DNA from: Paenibacillus taiwanensis DSM 18679
GTDB lineage: Bacteria; Bacillota; Bacilli; Paenibacillales; Paenibacillaceae
Assembly (NCBI RefSeq): GCF_000425125.1
Contig: NZ_AULE01000028.1
Location: 62,001-126,000 of the forward strand
DNA length: 64,000 nucleotides
Direction of reading: 5' to 3'
The notes beneath the pieces were generated by a model, which was given only the letters and a program-made list of their open reading frames with translations, was not told the origin of the DNA and did no database searches. The position numbers were made by a program, and so were the translations under genes. This document shows, one piece after another, positions 52,585 to 61,079 of this stretch (within the stretch, counting starts at the first letter, position 1; each line of letters begins with the position of its first letter).

Positions 52585-53026
52585 TTGTGTACCTCCCTAA
52601 TTTAAGAACCTAATAAACTGTACATAGTATAAGCTACCTTTGCTGACAGCTATAGTCAGTCAAAGGACGATCGACATTATTTTATTGTAAAGATAAGATA
52701 TGTAAAGATCGGAATGGATTAATGGACTGAGGGATGTTTATTGAAAATAAGCAATACAAAATATCGATCACAAAGAAAGCCTTGGGCTACGTCCTCCTCC
52801 TAATATTACCACTTCCAATTATTAATTAAAGCACATACGCGAGAAGCAGGTAGTGCTTTAAACTTCCTTAACTTAACCAAAGCACTAAGAAAATACTTTA
52901 TTTTCTTCTAACATTAATGTCGTTATTTTATAGATATGATGTCGTCATTTTGAACTATTATCGTACAGTGAATATGATATATTGTAGGCAAGTGTCATTA
53001 TTCTATAGTGATAAGGAGAGGTTGAG
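52585..53026. other. Intergenic region between DJ-1 and oxidoreductase genes
   Basis: 442 bp. AT-rich; carries a 9-bp perfect inverted repeat TTAAAGCAC / GTGCTTTAA (52826-52861) without U-run and the promoter at 52950-52978. No gene seen. Confidence 0.5.
52950..52978 (+). promoter_or_regulatory. Sigma-A promoter of the oxidoreductase-AraC operon
   Basis: TTGAAC (52950-52955), 17-bp spacer, TATGAT (52973-52978), 48 bp upstream of the first start codon. Confidence 0.6.
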
Positions 53027-54028
53027 ATGTCACTTCGCATCGGTAAAATTAGTTATTGGCATGTCCATGCCTGGGATTATACGAAACAATCGGAGGCACA
53101 TCCTGATACCGATATAACAGCAGTGTGGGATGAGGATCAAGAACGTGGACGCAAGGCGGCAGAACAGCTGGGTGTTCCCTTCTACGATTCGTTAGCGGAC
53201 CTGCTCGCAAGTGATATTGATGCGGTTATCGTTGATGCGCCTACCAAAATGCATCGTGATGTAATCATTCAAGCAGCCAGAGCAGGCAAGCACATTTTCA
53301 CAGAGAAGGTATTAGCACCTACCTTGCAAGAGGCTCTTGAGATTGTGAAGGCGGTGGAGGAGTATGGCGTTAAGCTGACTGTATCCTTGCCGCGATTAAA
53401 TGATGGTTATACGTTGACGATTCAGCGTGTACTGAATCAAGGGCTGCTCGGTAAGGTCACGCAAGTTCGCGTGCGCTTATCTCATAATGGTGCGCTTGCA
53501 GGTTGGCTGCCGGAGCATTTTTACAGCTTGGAGGATTGCTTGGGCGGTGCGCTGATCGATCTTGGCTGCCACCCGATGTATCTGACACGTCTGTTTCTCG
53601 GAGAGGAACCGACAGATGTAACCGCACAGTATGGCTATGTGACGGGTAAAGCGGTGGAGGACAACGCTGTATCTATATTGTCAACTTGGTCTGGTGCAGT
53701 CGGCATCGTCGAAGCGGGATTTGTTAATGCATGTTCTCCATTTACGATCGAAGTTCATGGAACTGAAGGATCGTTATTGTACGGCACCCCAGAAGCAAAG
53801 CTGCTGCTGTGCACGACACGGCAGGAAGAGGGCCAGGCTTGGGAGGAACTTCCGCTGCTGCCGGACCGTGAAAGTGCGTTTGAGCAATGGGTAAGCCATA
53901 TTCAGCATAATACAACGGCTGACGAAAATATAGGGATCGCTCTCGAGCTGACCAAACTGATGGAGGCATCTAACCGTTCCGTCACAGAGCAGCGTTTAAT
54001 TCGGTTAGATGAACTAGCACGTGAGTAG
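53027..54028 (+). CDS. Gfo/Idh/MocA family oxidoreductase (first of two)
   Basis: 333 residues, strong AAGGAGAGG site. The N-terminal Rossmann domain begins IGKISYWHVHAWDYTKQ, an unusual start that lacks the GxGxxG loop normal for NAD-binding; the glycine-rich turn is replaced by a His-containing segment. The downstream EKVLAPTLQEALEIV (the family EKP motif altered to EKV) and DLGCHPMYLTRLF (active-site DxGxH with His) are present. Such proteins oxidise sugars, inositols or aminosugars. First gene of an operon with an AraC regulator and a second oxidoreductase. The odd nucleotide loop makes it a possible partner subunit or an enzyme with altered cofactor use. Confidence 0.85.
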   Translation: MSLRIGKISYWHVHAWDYTKQSEAHPDTDITAVWDEDQERGRKAAEQLGVPFYDSLADLLASDIDAVIVDAPTKMHRDVIIQAARAGKHIFTEKVLAPTLQEALEIVKAVEEYGVKLTVSLPRLNDGYTLTIQRVLNQGLLGKVTQVRVRLSHNGALAGWLPEHFYSLEDCLGGALIDLGCHPMYLTRLFLGEEPTDVTAQYGYVTGKAVEDNAVSILSTWSGAVGIVEAGFVNACSPFTIEVHGTEGSLLYGTPEAKLLLCTTRQEEGQAWEELPLLPDRESAFEQWVSHIQHNTTADENIGIALELTKLMEASNRSVTEQRLIRLDELARE

Positions 54029-54050
54029 AGGATAAGAGGAGGCTGACCGC

Positions 54051-55013
54051 TTGCATCCATTTCCATTTGATGTCATGCGTGAACGGAAAGAGGCGCTGGA
54101 ACGGCTTGATTTGCACATCCGTTGGGGGCATTACGAGATCAGAGTGCTGCGATTTCATTTGACGACATTTGGTCCAGGCAAGACGGTTGGCTTCCATCAG
54201 CATTCAGAATTTGAATTTCATTTCATCCCGCGTGGGCGGGGCAAGGTCGCGATGGGGGGAAGGGAGTACGATTTGAGTGCAGGGATGTTCTACCTGACGG
54301 GGCCTGGTGTTATGCACTATCAGGAGGCTCATCCCGAAGAGGCGATGGATGAGCTGTGTCTGCACATCGATATTGTGGACAGAACGACAGGAATGAAGCC
54401 AGAAGATAGTCTTGCTGTTGACCGCTGGGAGGCTGCGGATTCCAGCTTATGTGTAGAGAAGCTGCACAAGCTGCCGCTTGTGCCAACGATGGATACTTAT
54501 GGCGCTATGTCTTGTTTTCTGGAGGCGTATCATGCTTGCATAGCCAACACAGTCGGCTCCTACACGACAATCAAGCAGAACGTCTTGCAAATTGTACTGC
54601 GAGCCGTCCGCGCTTTTGAGATGGACGACGAACCAGTAATGCTGCCCTCGCATGACTTGCAAGCTATTCGCTATCGGTTGGCGCTACAGTATATTCGTGC
54701 CAATTATGCGGGTGTGATCACGCTGGAGGATTTGTCAGACAAGCTAAACATTAGCTCGCGGCAGCTTCAACGTATTCTAAAAACGTATCATGACAAAGGT
54801 TCATTTTCGAGTATTGTGGAAGACGTTCGGTTGGAAGCTGTATGCCGACAGCTCAAGGAGACCGCGAATTCAATCGAGAAGATCGCAGTCAGCGAAGGGT
54901 TTTCGAATGGGAATTACTTACACGCTGTTTTCCGCAAACGCTTTGGCATGACACCATCTGAATACCGCAAACAGGAGCGGCTCGACAATGGGGAGGATAC
55001 AACACATGAGTAA
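54051..55013 (+). CDS. AraC family regulator with cupin sensor domain
   Basis: 320 residues, TTG start 8 nt after AGAGGAGG. The N-terminal cupin (about 30-110) has HLTTFGPGKTVGFHQHSEFEF; the HTH_18 domain is at about 215-315: LSDKLNISSRQLQRILKTY and IAVSEGFSNGNYLHAVFRKRFGM, then TPSEYRK. It probably senses the sugar-like substrate of the flanking oxidoreductases. It lies between them on the same strand and its end overlaps the next start region. Confidence 0.88.
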   Translation: MHPFPFDVMRERKEALERLDLHIRWGHYEIRVLRFHLTTFGPGKTVGFHQHSEFEFHFIPRGRGKVAMGGREYDLSAGMFYLTGPGVMHYQEAHPEEAMDELCLHIDIVDRTTGMKPEDSLAVDRWEAADSSLCVEKLHKLPLVPTMDTYGAMSCFLEAYHACIANTVGSYTTIKQNVLQIVLRAVRAFEMDDEPVMLPSHDLQAIRYRLALQYIRANYAGVITLEDLSDKLNISSRQLQRILKTYHDKGSFSSIVEDVRLEAVCRQLKETANSIEKIAVSEGFSNGNYLHAVFRKRFGMTPSEYRKQERLDNGEDTTHE

Positions 55014-56094
55014 ACGGCTACGGATCGGCATTATTGGAAGCGGGGGTATCGCTGGTTCCCACACCCGCTGCTATCAAGCAATTGAGGGTGTTGAGATTGT
55101 GGCAGTCGCAGATATAGCACCAGGACGGGCACAGCAGTTCATTGAGCAATGGGGACTTACGCAAGCTCAAGCATATGAGAATCACCGTCAATTGCTGGAG
55201 CAGGAACTGGATGGTGTAAGTATATGCACACCTAATGCTTCACATTATGCAACAACAATAGACAGCTTGCAGGCTGGAGCACACGTCATGCTGGAAAAGC
55301 CAATGTCGGTGACGCTGGATGAAGCCGTGGAGATGGTGCAGATTGCGAAGCAAACAGGGCGAATGCTGAATGTAGGATTTCAGCCTCGGTATGATCCGAA
55401 CATGGCTACGATCCGTCAGTTGGTGCAGTCCGGCCAGCTTGGCAACGTATATTACGTTGAGACTGGTGGTGGCCGCCGCAGGGGGATGCCAGGCGGTACC
55501 TTTGTAACGAAGTCGCTTGCCGGAGCGGGTGCGATCGCGGATATTGGCTGCTATTCACTGGACATGGCGTTAAGTGCGCTCGGTAATCCGAAGCCGATTA
55601 CGGTGTCAGCCTTTGCGTCTAATCACTTTGGGACAAATCCGAAATATCATCCACAGGCGCATGCATTTGAAGTAGAGGACTTTGGCTCGGCGCTCATTCG
55701 GTTCGAGAACGATCTGACGTTACACTTTAAAATCGCATGGGCAATGCATATGGATTCTTTGGGGGCTACGATGTTTCTTGGCACAGATGCAGGATTAAAG
55801 GTGACCCCAGCAAGTAAGGGCCCTTGGGGCGGAGTATTTGACGGCAGCGTAGGCTCGATTACGATGTATCACGACATTCAAGGACACCATACAGAGAGTC
55901 CGATTCCAATCATTGCACACAATAAAGACTTGTTTATGGAGAAGGTGCGCGACTTCGTTGAGGCCATACAGGAAGGCAGGCAGGCGCCGATACCAGGCGA
56001 GGAAATTTTGTACAATCAGGCGATTGTGGATGGATTCCTCCGCTCAGCTGCATTAAAGCGGGAAGTTGAAATCAAAGTACCAGTTATATTGTGA
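55006..56094 (+). CDS. Gfo/Idh/MocA family oxidoreductase (second)
   Basis: 362 residues from ATG 55006 (GGGAGG upstream), overlapping the AraC gene end by 8 bp. The cofactor loop is complete here: GIIGSGGIAGSHTRCYQ. EKPMSVTLDEAVEM carries the catalytic Lys-Pro motif, and GAIADIGCYSLDMALSALG replaces the usual DxGxH His with Tyr, a known variation. NAD(P)-dependent sugar or cyclitol dehydrogenase. Works with the first oxidoreductase and the AraC regulator; no transporter or kinase for the same pathway is in the window. Confidence 0.88.
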   Translation: MSKRLRIGIIGSGGIAGSHTRCYQAIEGVEIVAVADIAPGRAQQFIEQWGLTQAQAYENHRQLLEQELDGVSICTPNASHYATTIDSLQAGAHVMLEKPMSVTLDEAVEMVQIAKQTGRMLNVGFQPRYDPNMATIRQLVQSGQLGNVYYVETGGGRRRGMPGGTFVTKSLAGAGAIADIGCYSLDMALSALGNPKPITVSAFASNHFGTNPKYHPQAHAFEVEDFGSALIRFENDLTLHFKIAWAMHMDSLGATMFLGTDAGLKVTPASKGPWGGVFDGSVGSITMYHDIQGHHTESPIPIIAHNKDLFMEKVRDFVEAIQEGRQAPIPGEEILYNQAIVDGFLRSAALKREVEIKVPVIL

Positions 56095-56110
56095 TCGATA
56101 TCATAAATAA

Positions 56111-56151
56111 AAAGAAGGTGGAGCGCCTCATCTAGCAGCTCCACCTTCTTT
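56111..56151. terminator. Bidirectional terminator
   Basis: Perfect 14-bp stem AAAGAAGGTGGAGC / GCTCCACCTTCTTT with A/T flanks on both sides, between convergent genes. Confidence 0.85.
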
Positions 56152-56174
56152 AGTTAATACAAAACAGGATTTGA

Positions 56175-58229
56175 TTATACTTTGTATCTTTCAATCAACT
56201 GGGTCAGCTCTTGTGACATCTGATGAAGCTCTTCAGCGGCATCCGTTAACGAGCCCATTCCAGCTTGTTGCTCACGCGCTGCGGCAGCAATCTGTTTGGC
56301 ATGACCAGTCGATAATTTCGCAATTTTAGCGATATCCTCAACGGAAGCAGCGACTTCCTCAGAACCGGCAGACATTTCTTCCGAGACTGCGGAAGCTTCT
56401 TGAATCTCGTTGGTGATACTGCCAATCTGGCGCAGGATTTGCATAAATGCCTCACCAGATTCCTTTACTTTATCCGCACCGGAATGCACATTATAGCTTA
56501 CAGCAGCCATCGCTTCGATTGCTTGTTCCGTCTCTGTGCGTACGTGTTCAATGACACGTGCTATTTCGTTAGCTGACTCAGCAGATTGCTCCGCCAGCTT
56601 ACGGACCTCGCCTGCTACAACCGCAAAGCCTCTGCCATGTTCGCCTGCTCTTGCTGCTTCTATGCTCGCATTAAGCGCTAATAAATTAGTTTGCGCAGCA
56701 ATGTTTTTAATAATTCCAGCAAATTGCTGCACTTCTTGTGAGCGCTCACCCAACTGGTTTACGATAGAGGCGGACTGATGAACAGAGCTTTCGATGTCTG
56801 TCATCTGCGTCACCGCCTGCTGTACGAGCTGATTGCCCTGCTCCGCTTGCAAAGTTGTATCTATAGACGATTCCGCAATCATCGAAGTGGTCTCGGCAAT
56901 GCGTTGGATGCCAATCGCCATTTCTTCCATTGCACGTGAGCTCTCTTCTGTAGCCCGCAGTTGATTCTCTGCTCCTGCTGAAGCATCCTCAGAACGAGAA
57001 GAGATAGAATTCACCGTCTTAGACGTATCCTCGACGTGGGTGGTTAATTGCTCTGACGAAGTGCTCAACTTCGCTGCTGCACTTTTAATTTCTAAAATTA
57101 CAGTATGAACGGACGATTGCATCATTTGCAACGAACGGCCCAACACACCAATTTCATCTTTTTGTGTTAATAATCGTTCCGGCACTTCCTCGGTAAAGTC
57201 GCCTTCGCTAATGCGTTTTAAGCTGCCTACAACTAAGTTGAGCGGCTTTGTAATGCGAAGTGACAACATTACACTAACTGCTACCGCTAACACCGCGAAT
57301 ATGGTACTAGTCAGGAAAATAATAAAGCCGATCTTTTCAGCGCCTTCATCTAGCTCTTGCTGCTCCACCACAGCGATATATTTCCAACCAGTTGTTTTGG
57401 AAGTGAACAGATTGGCGACATAGTCGGTATGATCCAACTGCACGTTAAACTTTCCGGCCTCCATATTTTTGACGGCAGCAAACTCCAACGTGTCCAGATC
57501 TGCTACATTTTTGGAAATATTGTCTTTATGTTTCGGGTCCGCCAAAATGGTACCATCTTTAAATAAAAGCATGACGTAACCGGTTGTTCCTATTTTAATA
57601 TCACTTAGTTCTTTCGTTAATTCTTCCAAACTCGTATCTACACCTGCTACTCCAATCGGGGCTCCTTGCTTATCCTTTACGGCAGTTACGGTGCTGATCG
57701 CAAAAGTATCAGTTCCAGATAAGACGTAAGGATCCGTCGTCATAACCTCTTTAGGGTGCTCAAGTGCTTGCTTGTACCACGGACGAAGGCGCGGGTCATA
57801 ATTAGCGACCATATCCTTGTCTGGTAAGACTACAAAGCCTCCATCCTCTGTACCCATAAATGCGGAAGAAGTCTTTGGATGTGCTTGTATGTATCGCTTA
57901 AAATCTGCTGCGATAGCGGCTTCTACAGGGCCAGCCGTTAACGAATGGCTTTTGGATTTATTTGCATTGTTAACGTAAGTGGTAATGCTGCCCTTGGCTT
58001 GGCTCATGACGGGATCATTAGCCAAAAGAAGTACATTTTCTTTTAGGGTTGTAAAGTAAAGGGCGATGCGGCTATCTACTTGTGTGAGCTCGCGATTCGT
58101 CGTCTCGACAAAGTCGTCCGACAGCTGGGACTGCGTCGTGACATATACGATTGTGCCGATCGTTGAAATGGGGATCAAAATGGTGAGAAGAAAGGCTGCG
58201 ATTAATTTGGTTCGTATGCTGTGCAGCAT
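56175..58229 (-). CDS. Methyl-accepting chemotaxis protein with dCache sensor
   Basis: 684 residues. TM1 at 10-30; extracellular double Cache domain about 35-280 with RPWYKQALEHPKEVMTTDPYV, the usual ligand loop of amino-acid- or organic-acid-binding dCache_1 domains; TM2 about 288-308; HAMP about 309-360; signalling domain about 420-684 with the conserved hairpin ASIEAARAGEHGRGFAVVAG. It reports ligand to CheA. Preceded by AGGGGGAA. In the promoter region TCATCA/TGATGA repeats occur around 58260-58292; no sigma-D promoter is evident. No other chemotaxis gene is nearby. Confidence 0.9.
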   Translation of the reverse strand: MLHSIRTKLIAAFLLTILIPISTIGTIVYVTTQSQLSDDFVETTNRELTQVDSRIALYFTTLKENVLLLANDPVMSQAKGSITTYVNNANKSKSHSLTAGPVEAAIAADFKRYIQAHPKTSSAFMGTEDGGFVVLPDKDMVANYDPRLRPWYKQALEHPKEVMTTDPYVLSGTDTFAISTVTAVKDKQGAPIGVAGVDTSLEELTKELSDIKIGTTGYVMLLFKDGTILADPKHKDNISKNVADLDTLEFAAVKNMEAGKFNVQLDHTDYVANLFTSKTTGWKYIAVVEQQELDEGAEKIGFIIFLTSTIFAVLAVAVSVMLSLRITKPLNLVVGSLKRISEGDFTEEVPERLLTQKDEIGVLGRSLQMMQSSVHTVILEIKSAAAKLSTSSEQLTTHVEDTSKTVNSISSRSEDASAGAENQLRATEESSRAMEEMAIGIQRIAETTSMIAESSIDTTLQAEQGNQLVQQAVTQMTDIESSVHQSASIVNQLGERSQEVQQFAGIIKNIAAQTNLLALNASIEAARAGEHGRGFAVVAGEVRKLAEQSAESANEIARVIEHVRTETEQAIEAMAAVSYNVHSGADKVKESGEAFMQILRQIGSITNEIQEASAVSEEMSAGSEEVAASVEDIAKIAKLSTGHAKQIAAAAREQQAGMGSLTDAAEELHQMSQELTQLIERYKV

Positions 58230-58526
58230 GGTGTATTCCCCCTGACGAATGGTAAAATATCATCAATATATGATGAAATATAATTCATCATACGACATTA
58301 TTTGATTTATTTCGACACATTTTTTATAAACCATAATCATATTGATGTTGACGATAATGAGGGGACAGAGTAATAGCTGTCCAGAGTTACAGCGTCTAGG
58401 AGCAAAGGACAGTTGTCCCAAACAAACACCGAAAAGTGAATCATTTACGTTAACTTTTAGTTGTGTAGCGGACGCGGGTCCTGTACGGTAATGAGGCTTG
58501 AACTATATACTTGAGGTGAGTCCAAA

Positions 58527-59222
58527 ATGGGGATGCAGCAAATGATTAAATATATGGAGCAAAGTGACCACATTTATGCGATGTTAAAGCAGTGCCCCTA
58601 CGAAATATTGCGAGAATGGAAACTTACTACGCATGCTGCGGGCACTGTATTGTTTTCACAGGGGGACGTACAAGACAGTTTCTATATCCTTGTTGATGGG
58701 ATAGCTGACATCAGTGTGGTGGGGGAGAATGGCAAGAAATACGTCCAATCTACTTATGCTGCTGGAAATATGATCGGTGAATTAGAAATTGTAGACCGCC
58801 TTCCTTTTATGAGTAATGTGGAAGCGGTTACGAATGTGGTATTGATGGGGCTGAAGCGCGACTATTTTCTGAAATGGCTGCAATTGGACCGTAACTTTAA
58901 CGAGTATTTTATTCGCAGCATTTTAAAGCTGCAATATGACATTTTAAAGAAGGAGGGCGACAATAATCTGTATCCGCTGCATCAGCGGGTATGTAGTTAT
59001 CTGCTTAGTTGCGTACCGGAGGGGAAGAAAAATACGGACGGGACAATCATCATTCAAATCGATAAGCAGCAGCTTAGCAGACAGTTTGCTGTAACCCCTC
59101 GAAGCATCAACCGTATTTTATCGAAATTAAAGGAACATCATATCATTAGCTTACACAAGCATGAGATCAGTATTCAGAATATGGATCAATTGCGGTTAGA
59201 GGAACAAATGAGCCGTTCTTAA
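58527..59222 (+). CDS. Crp/Fnr family transcriptional regulator
   Basis: 231 residues, GAGGTGAG site. cNMP-binding-like beta roll at about 30-125 (GTVLFSQGDVQDSFYILVDG, NMIGELEIVDRLPF), a dimer helix with ILKLQYDILKK and a C-terminal HTH_Crp (KQQLSRQFAVTPRSINRILSKL). The phosphate-binding cassette of true cAMP receptors is not complete and no N-terminal Fe-S cysteine cluster is present, so the effector is unknown. Neighbouring PnuC and PNP genes are possible but unproven targets. Confidence 0.85.
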   Translation: MGMQQMIKYMEQSDHIYAMLKQCPYEILREWKLTTHAAGTVLFSQGDVQDSFYILVDGIADISVVGENGKKYVQSTYAAGNMIGELEIVDRLPFMSNVEAVTNVVLMGLKRDYFLKWLQLDRNFNEYFIRSILKLQYDILKKEGDNNLYPLHQRVCSYLLSCVPEGKKNTDGTIIIQIDKQQLSRQFAVTPRSINRILSKLKEHHIISLHKHEISIQNMDQLRLEEQMSRS

Positions 59223-59267
59223 ATCAAACGAGAACAGGCTGTGGCTACAAGAAGTAGATAGTTCCTC

Positions 59268-59293
59268 GTTAGAAACAACATGTCGTTTCTAAC
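59268..59293. promoter_or_regulatory. Perfect inverted repeat upstream of pnuC
   Basis: GTTAGAAAC-N8-GTTTCTAAC, 9-bp perfect arms, directly followed by TTGATA (59294-59299), a likely -35 of a weak promoter. No U-run follows, so it is more likely an operator than a terminator. Confidence 0.5.
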
Positions 59294-59409
59294 TTGATAG
59301 TACAGTTCGTTTGGCGTAATGTGAAAGCCTTGTCATTTCATGGCCAATGGGCAGATATAAAGAAATGGTAAGCAAACAGCAGGTTAAACTCATGCAGGAG
59401 GTAAAGCAC

Positions 59410-60072
59410 ATGGTAAAGCATCCTTTGTTCGTCATAATCGCATGCGCGATCAGTATAGGGGCGGGCATTTATTTAAATTCTTCCTATATCGAAATATTTG
59501 CTTCCGTAGTAGGTGTCGTAAATGTATGGTTGCTGGCAAGACAAAAAGTAATTAATTTCCTATTCGGTGCAATTGCAGTCGTGAGCTTTATGTATATTTA
59601 CTTTGACAATGGCTTATATGCGATGGTTGTTTTAGCGGCTTTGCAGCTTATATTTAACCTATACGGCTGGTATTACTGGGTAAAGAACAAAGGGGAAGAG
59701 GACGTCGCACCGACGATTCGCTTGTCGATACAGGGGTACGTCATCTGGACGTCGATTATTTTAATTTCGTGGGGACTATGGTCGTACATTCAAGTTAAAT
59801 TTACGGATGCAAGCAATCCGTATCTGGATGCATTAATCGCCGTTATTGGCTTAGTTGCGCAGTATTTGCTCAGTAAAAAGATATTGGAAAATTGGCACTT
59901 GTGGATTTTGATGAACGCCATTTCTATTGTGGTGTACTTCTCAACAGGACTATACGTCATGATTTTGCTAGCGGTTATCAATCTGTTCTTGTGTATTGAT
60001 GGTTTGCTGGAATGGCGACAAAATTATGAAGTCAATCGTCACCGTAAAGGGGCGACAGGTACCGGTTTTTAA
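59410..60072 (+). CDS. pnuC: Nicotinamide riboside transporter PnuC
   Basis: 220 residues from ATG 59410, 8 nt after AGGAGG; two earlier in-frame ATGs lack a site. Seven membrane helices with PnuC landmarks: YIEIFASVVGVVNVWLLARQK, NFLFGAIAVVSFMYIYF, LQLIFNLYGWYYW and LENWHLWILMNAISIVVYF. PnuC carries nicotinamide riboside by facilitated diffusion for NAD salvage. A purine nucleoside phosphorylase starts 89 bp downstream on the same strand without a terminator between, so both are likely one operon. Confidence 0.9.
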   Translation: MVKHPLFVIIACAISIGAGIYLNSSYIEIFASVVGVVNVWLLARQKVINFLFGAIAVVSFMYIYFDNGLYAMVVLAALQLIFNLYGWYYWVKNKGEEDVAPTIRLSIQGYVIWTSIILISWGLWSYIQVKFTDASNPYLDALIAVIGLVAQYLLSKKILENWHLWILMNAISIVVYFSTGLYVMILLAVINLFLCIDGLLEWRQNYEVNRHRKGATGTGF

Positions 60073-60161
60073 GGTCTATGTTCTATTAGCGACTCGTTGT
60101 TCTATAAGACATGATTGACCAGCTCAGAGTGACAACATAGGCTAAAGAGGAGGAATAGAGG

Positions 60162-60869
60162 ATGAGCTTTCATATTGAAGCAAGCGTCGGCGATATTGCC
60201 GAGACGATATTACTGCCAGGAGACCCGATGCGTGCGAAGTATATTGCGGAAAACTATTTGGAGGGTGCGGTTTGCTACAATCGTATTCGTGGCATTTTAG
60301 GGTATACGGGTACGTACAAAGGCAAGCGTATATCGGTTCAAGGAACAGGGATGGGCATGCCGTCAATGTCCATTTATGCAACTGAACTGGCACATGACTA
60401 CGGTGTCCGCAATTTGATTCGTATCGGCTCAAGTGGTTCTTATCATGCGGATATTAAGCATATGGATTTGGTGCTAGGCACAGGAGCATGCACCAGCTCA
60501 GCGATGTTTAAGCATGAGTTTGAAAATTTTAATTATGCGCCGACAGCACATTTTGACTTGTTAAGAGCCGCATATGACACCGGAATCAAGCTGAACCTGC
60601 CCGTTCGAGCGGGGCTCGTTATGACGGAGGATCATTTCTATGATGGCAATGCGCATATGTATGAGAAGCTGGCCGCCTATCAGGTGCTGGCAAGCGACAA
60701 CGAGACGGCTGCTTTGTACATGGTTGCGGCCAAGTACAATGCGCGTGCGTTATCGATTTTGACGGTGACGGATCATATGCTGACCAACCAGACTGTAACG
60801 GCTCAACAACGTGAGACAGCACTTCATGATATGATCTGTCTAGGTTTGGAGACCGCTATTACGTTGTAA
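60162..60869 (+). CDS. deoD: DeoD-type purine nucleoside phosphorylase, divergent ribose site
   Basis: 235 residues, same length and numbering as E. coli DeoD. Conserved: His4, Gly20, Arg24, Arg43, Arg87, Ser90 (phosphate), Phe159, Glu181, catalytic Asp204 and Arg217. Altered: the ribose-site EME (179-181) reads DNE here (ASDNETAALY), and the CGAxxxDVK-type loop reads SGSYHADIKH. The enzyme should split nucleosides with phosphate to base and ribose-1-phosphate. Next to pnuC it may act on nicotinamide riboside rather than purines. AGGAGG site; strong terminator after. Confidence 0.87.
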   Translation: MSFHIEASVGDIAETILLPGDPMRAKYIAENYLEGAVCYNRIRGILGYTGTYKGKRISVQGTGMGMPSMSIYATELAHDYGVRNLIRIGSSGSYHADIKHMDLVLGTGACTSSAMFKHEFENFNYAPTAHFDLLRAAYDTGIKLNLPVRAGLVMTEDHFYDGNAHMYEKLAAYQVLASDNETAALYMVAAKYNARALSILTVTDHMLTNQTVTAQQRETALHDMICLGLETAITL

Positions 60870-60900
60870 CTGGTGAGCACTCATTAATATAGCGATGTGT

Positions 60901-60948
60901 AAAGGCAATTCTTTCGTCGGTGGACAGAAGAATTGCCTTTCTTTTTAT
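60901..60948 (+). terminator. Terminator of the pnuC-deoD unit
   Basis: Perfect 13-bp stem AAAGGCAATTCTT / AAGAATTGCCTTT followed by CTTTTTATT. Confidence 0.85.
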
Positions 60949-60982
60949 TATAAATCTTATTAATTTCTTAACATCTTATCAT

Positions 60983-61016
60983 TCTCTTAAGTCCAGAAAC
61001 CTTTTCCATTAAGAGA
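60983..61016 (+). promoter_or_regulatory. Inverted repeat in the promoter region of the secreted protein
   Basis: TCTCTTAA-N18-TTAAGAGA, 8-bp perfect arms, 64 bp upstream of the start codon of the secreted protein gene. Possibly an operator; no -35/-10 pair is convincing. Confidence 0.3.
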
Positions 61017-61079
61017 CGTCATATCCTATATTCACCGTCCATAGGAATGGACTTAGACGAGAAGGAGTGGACGTAATCA

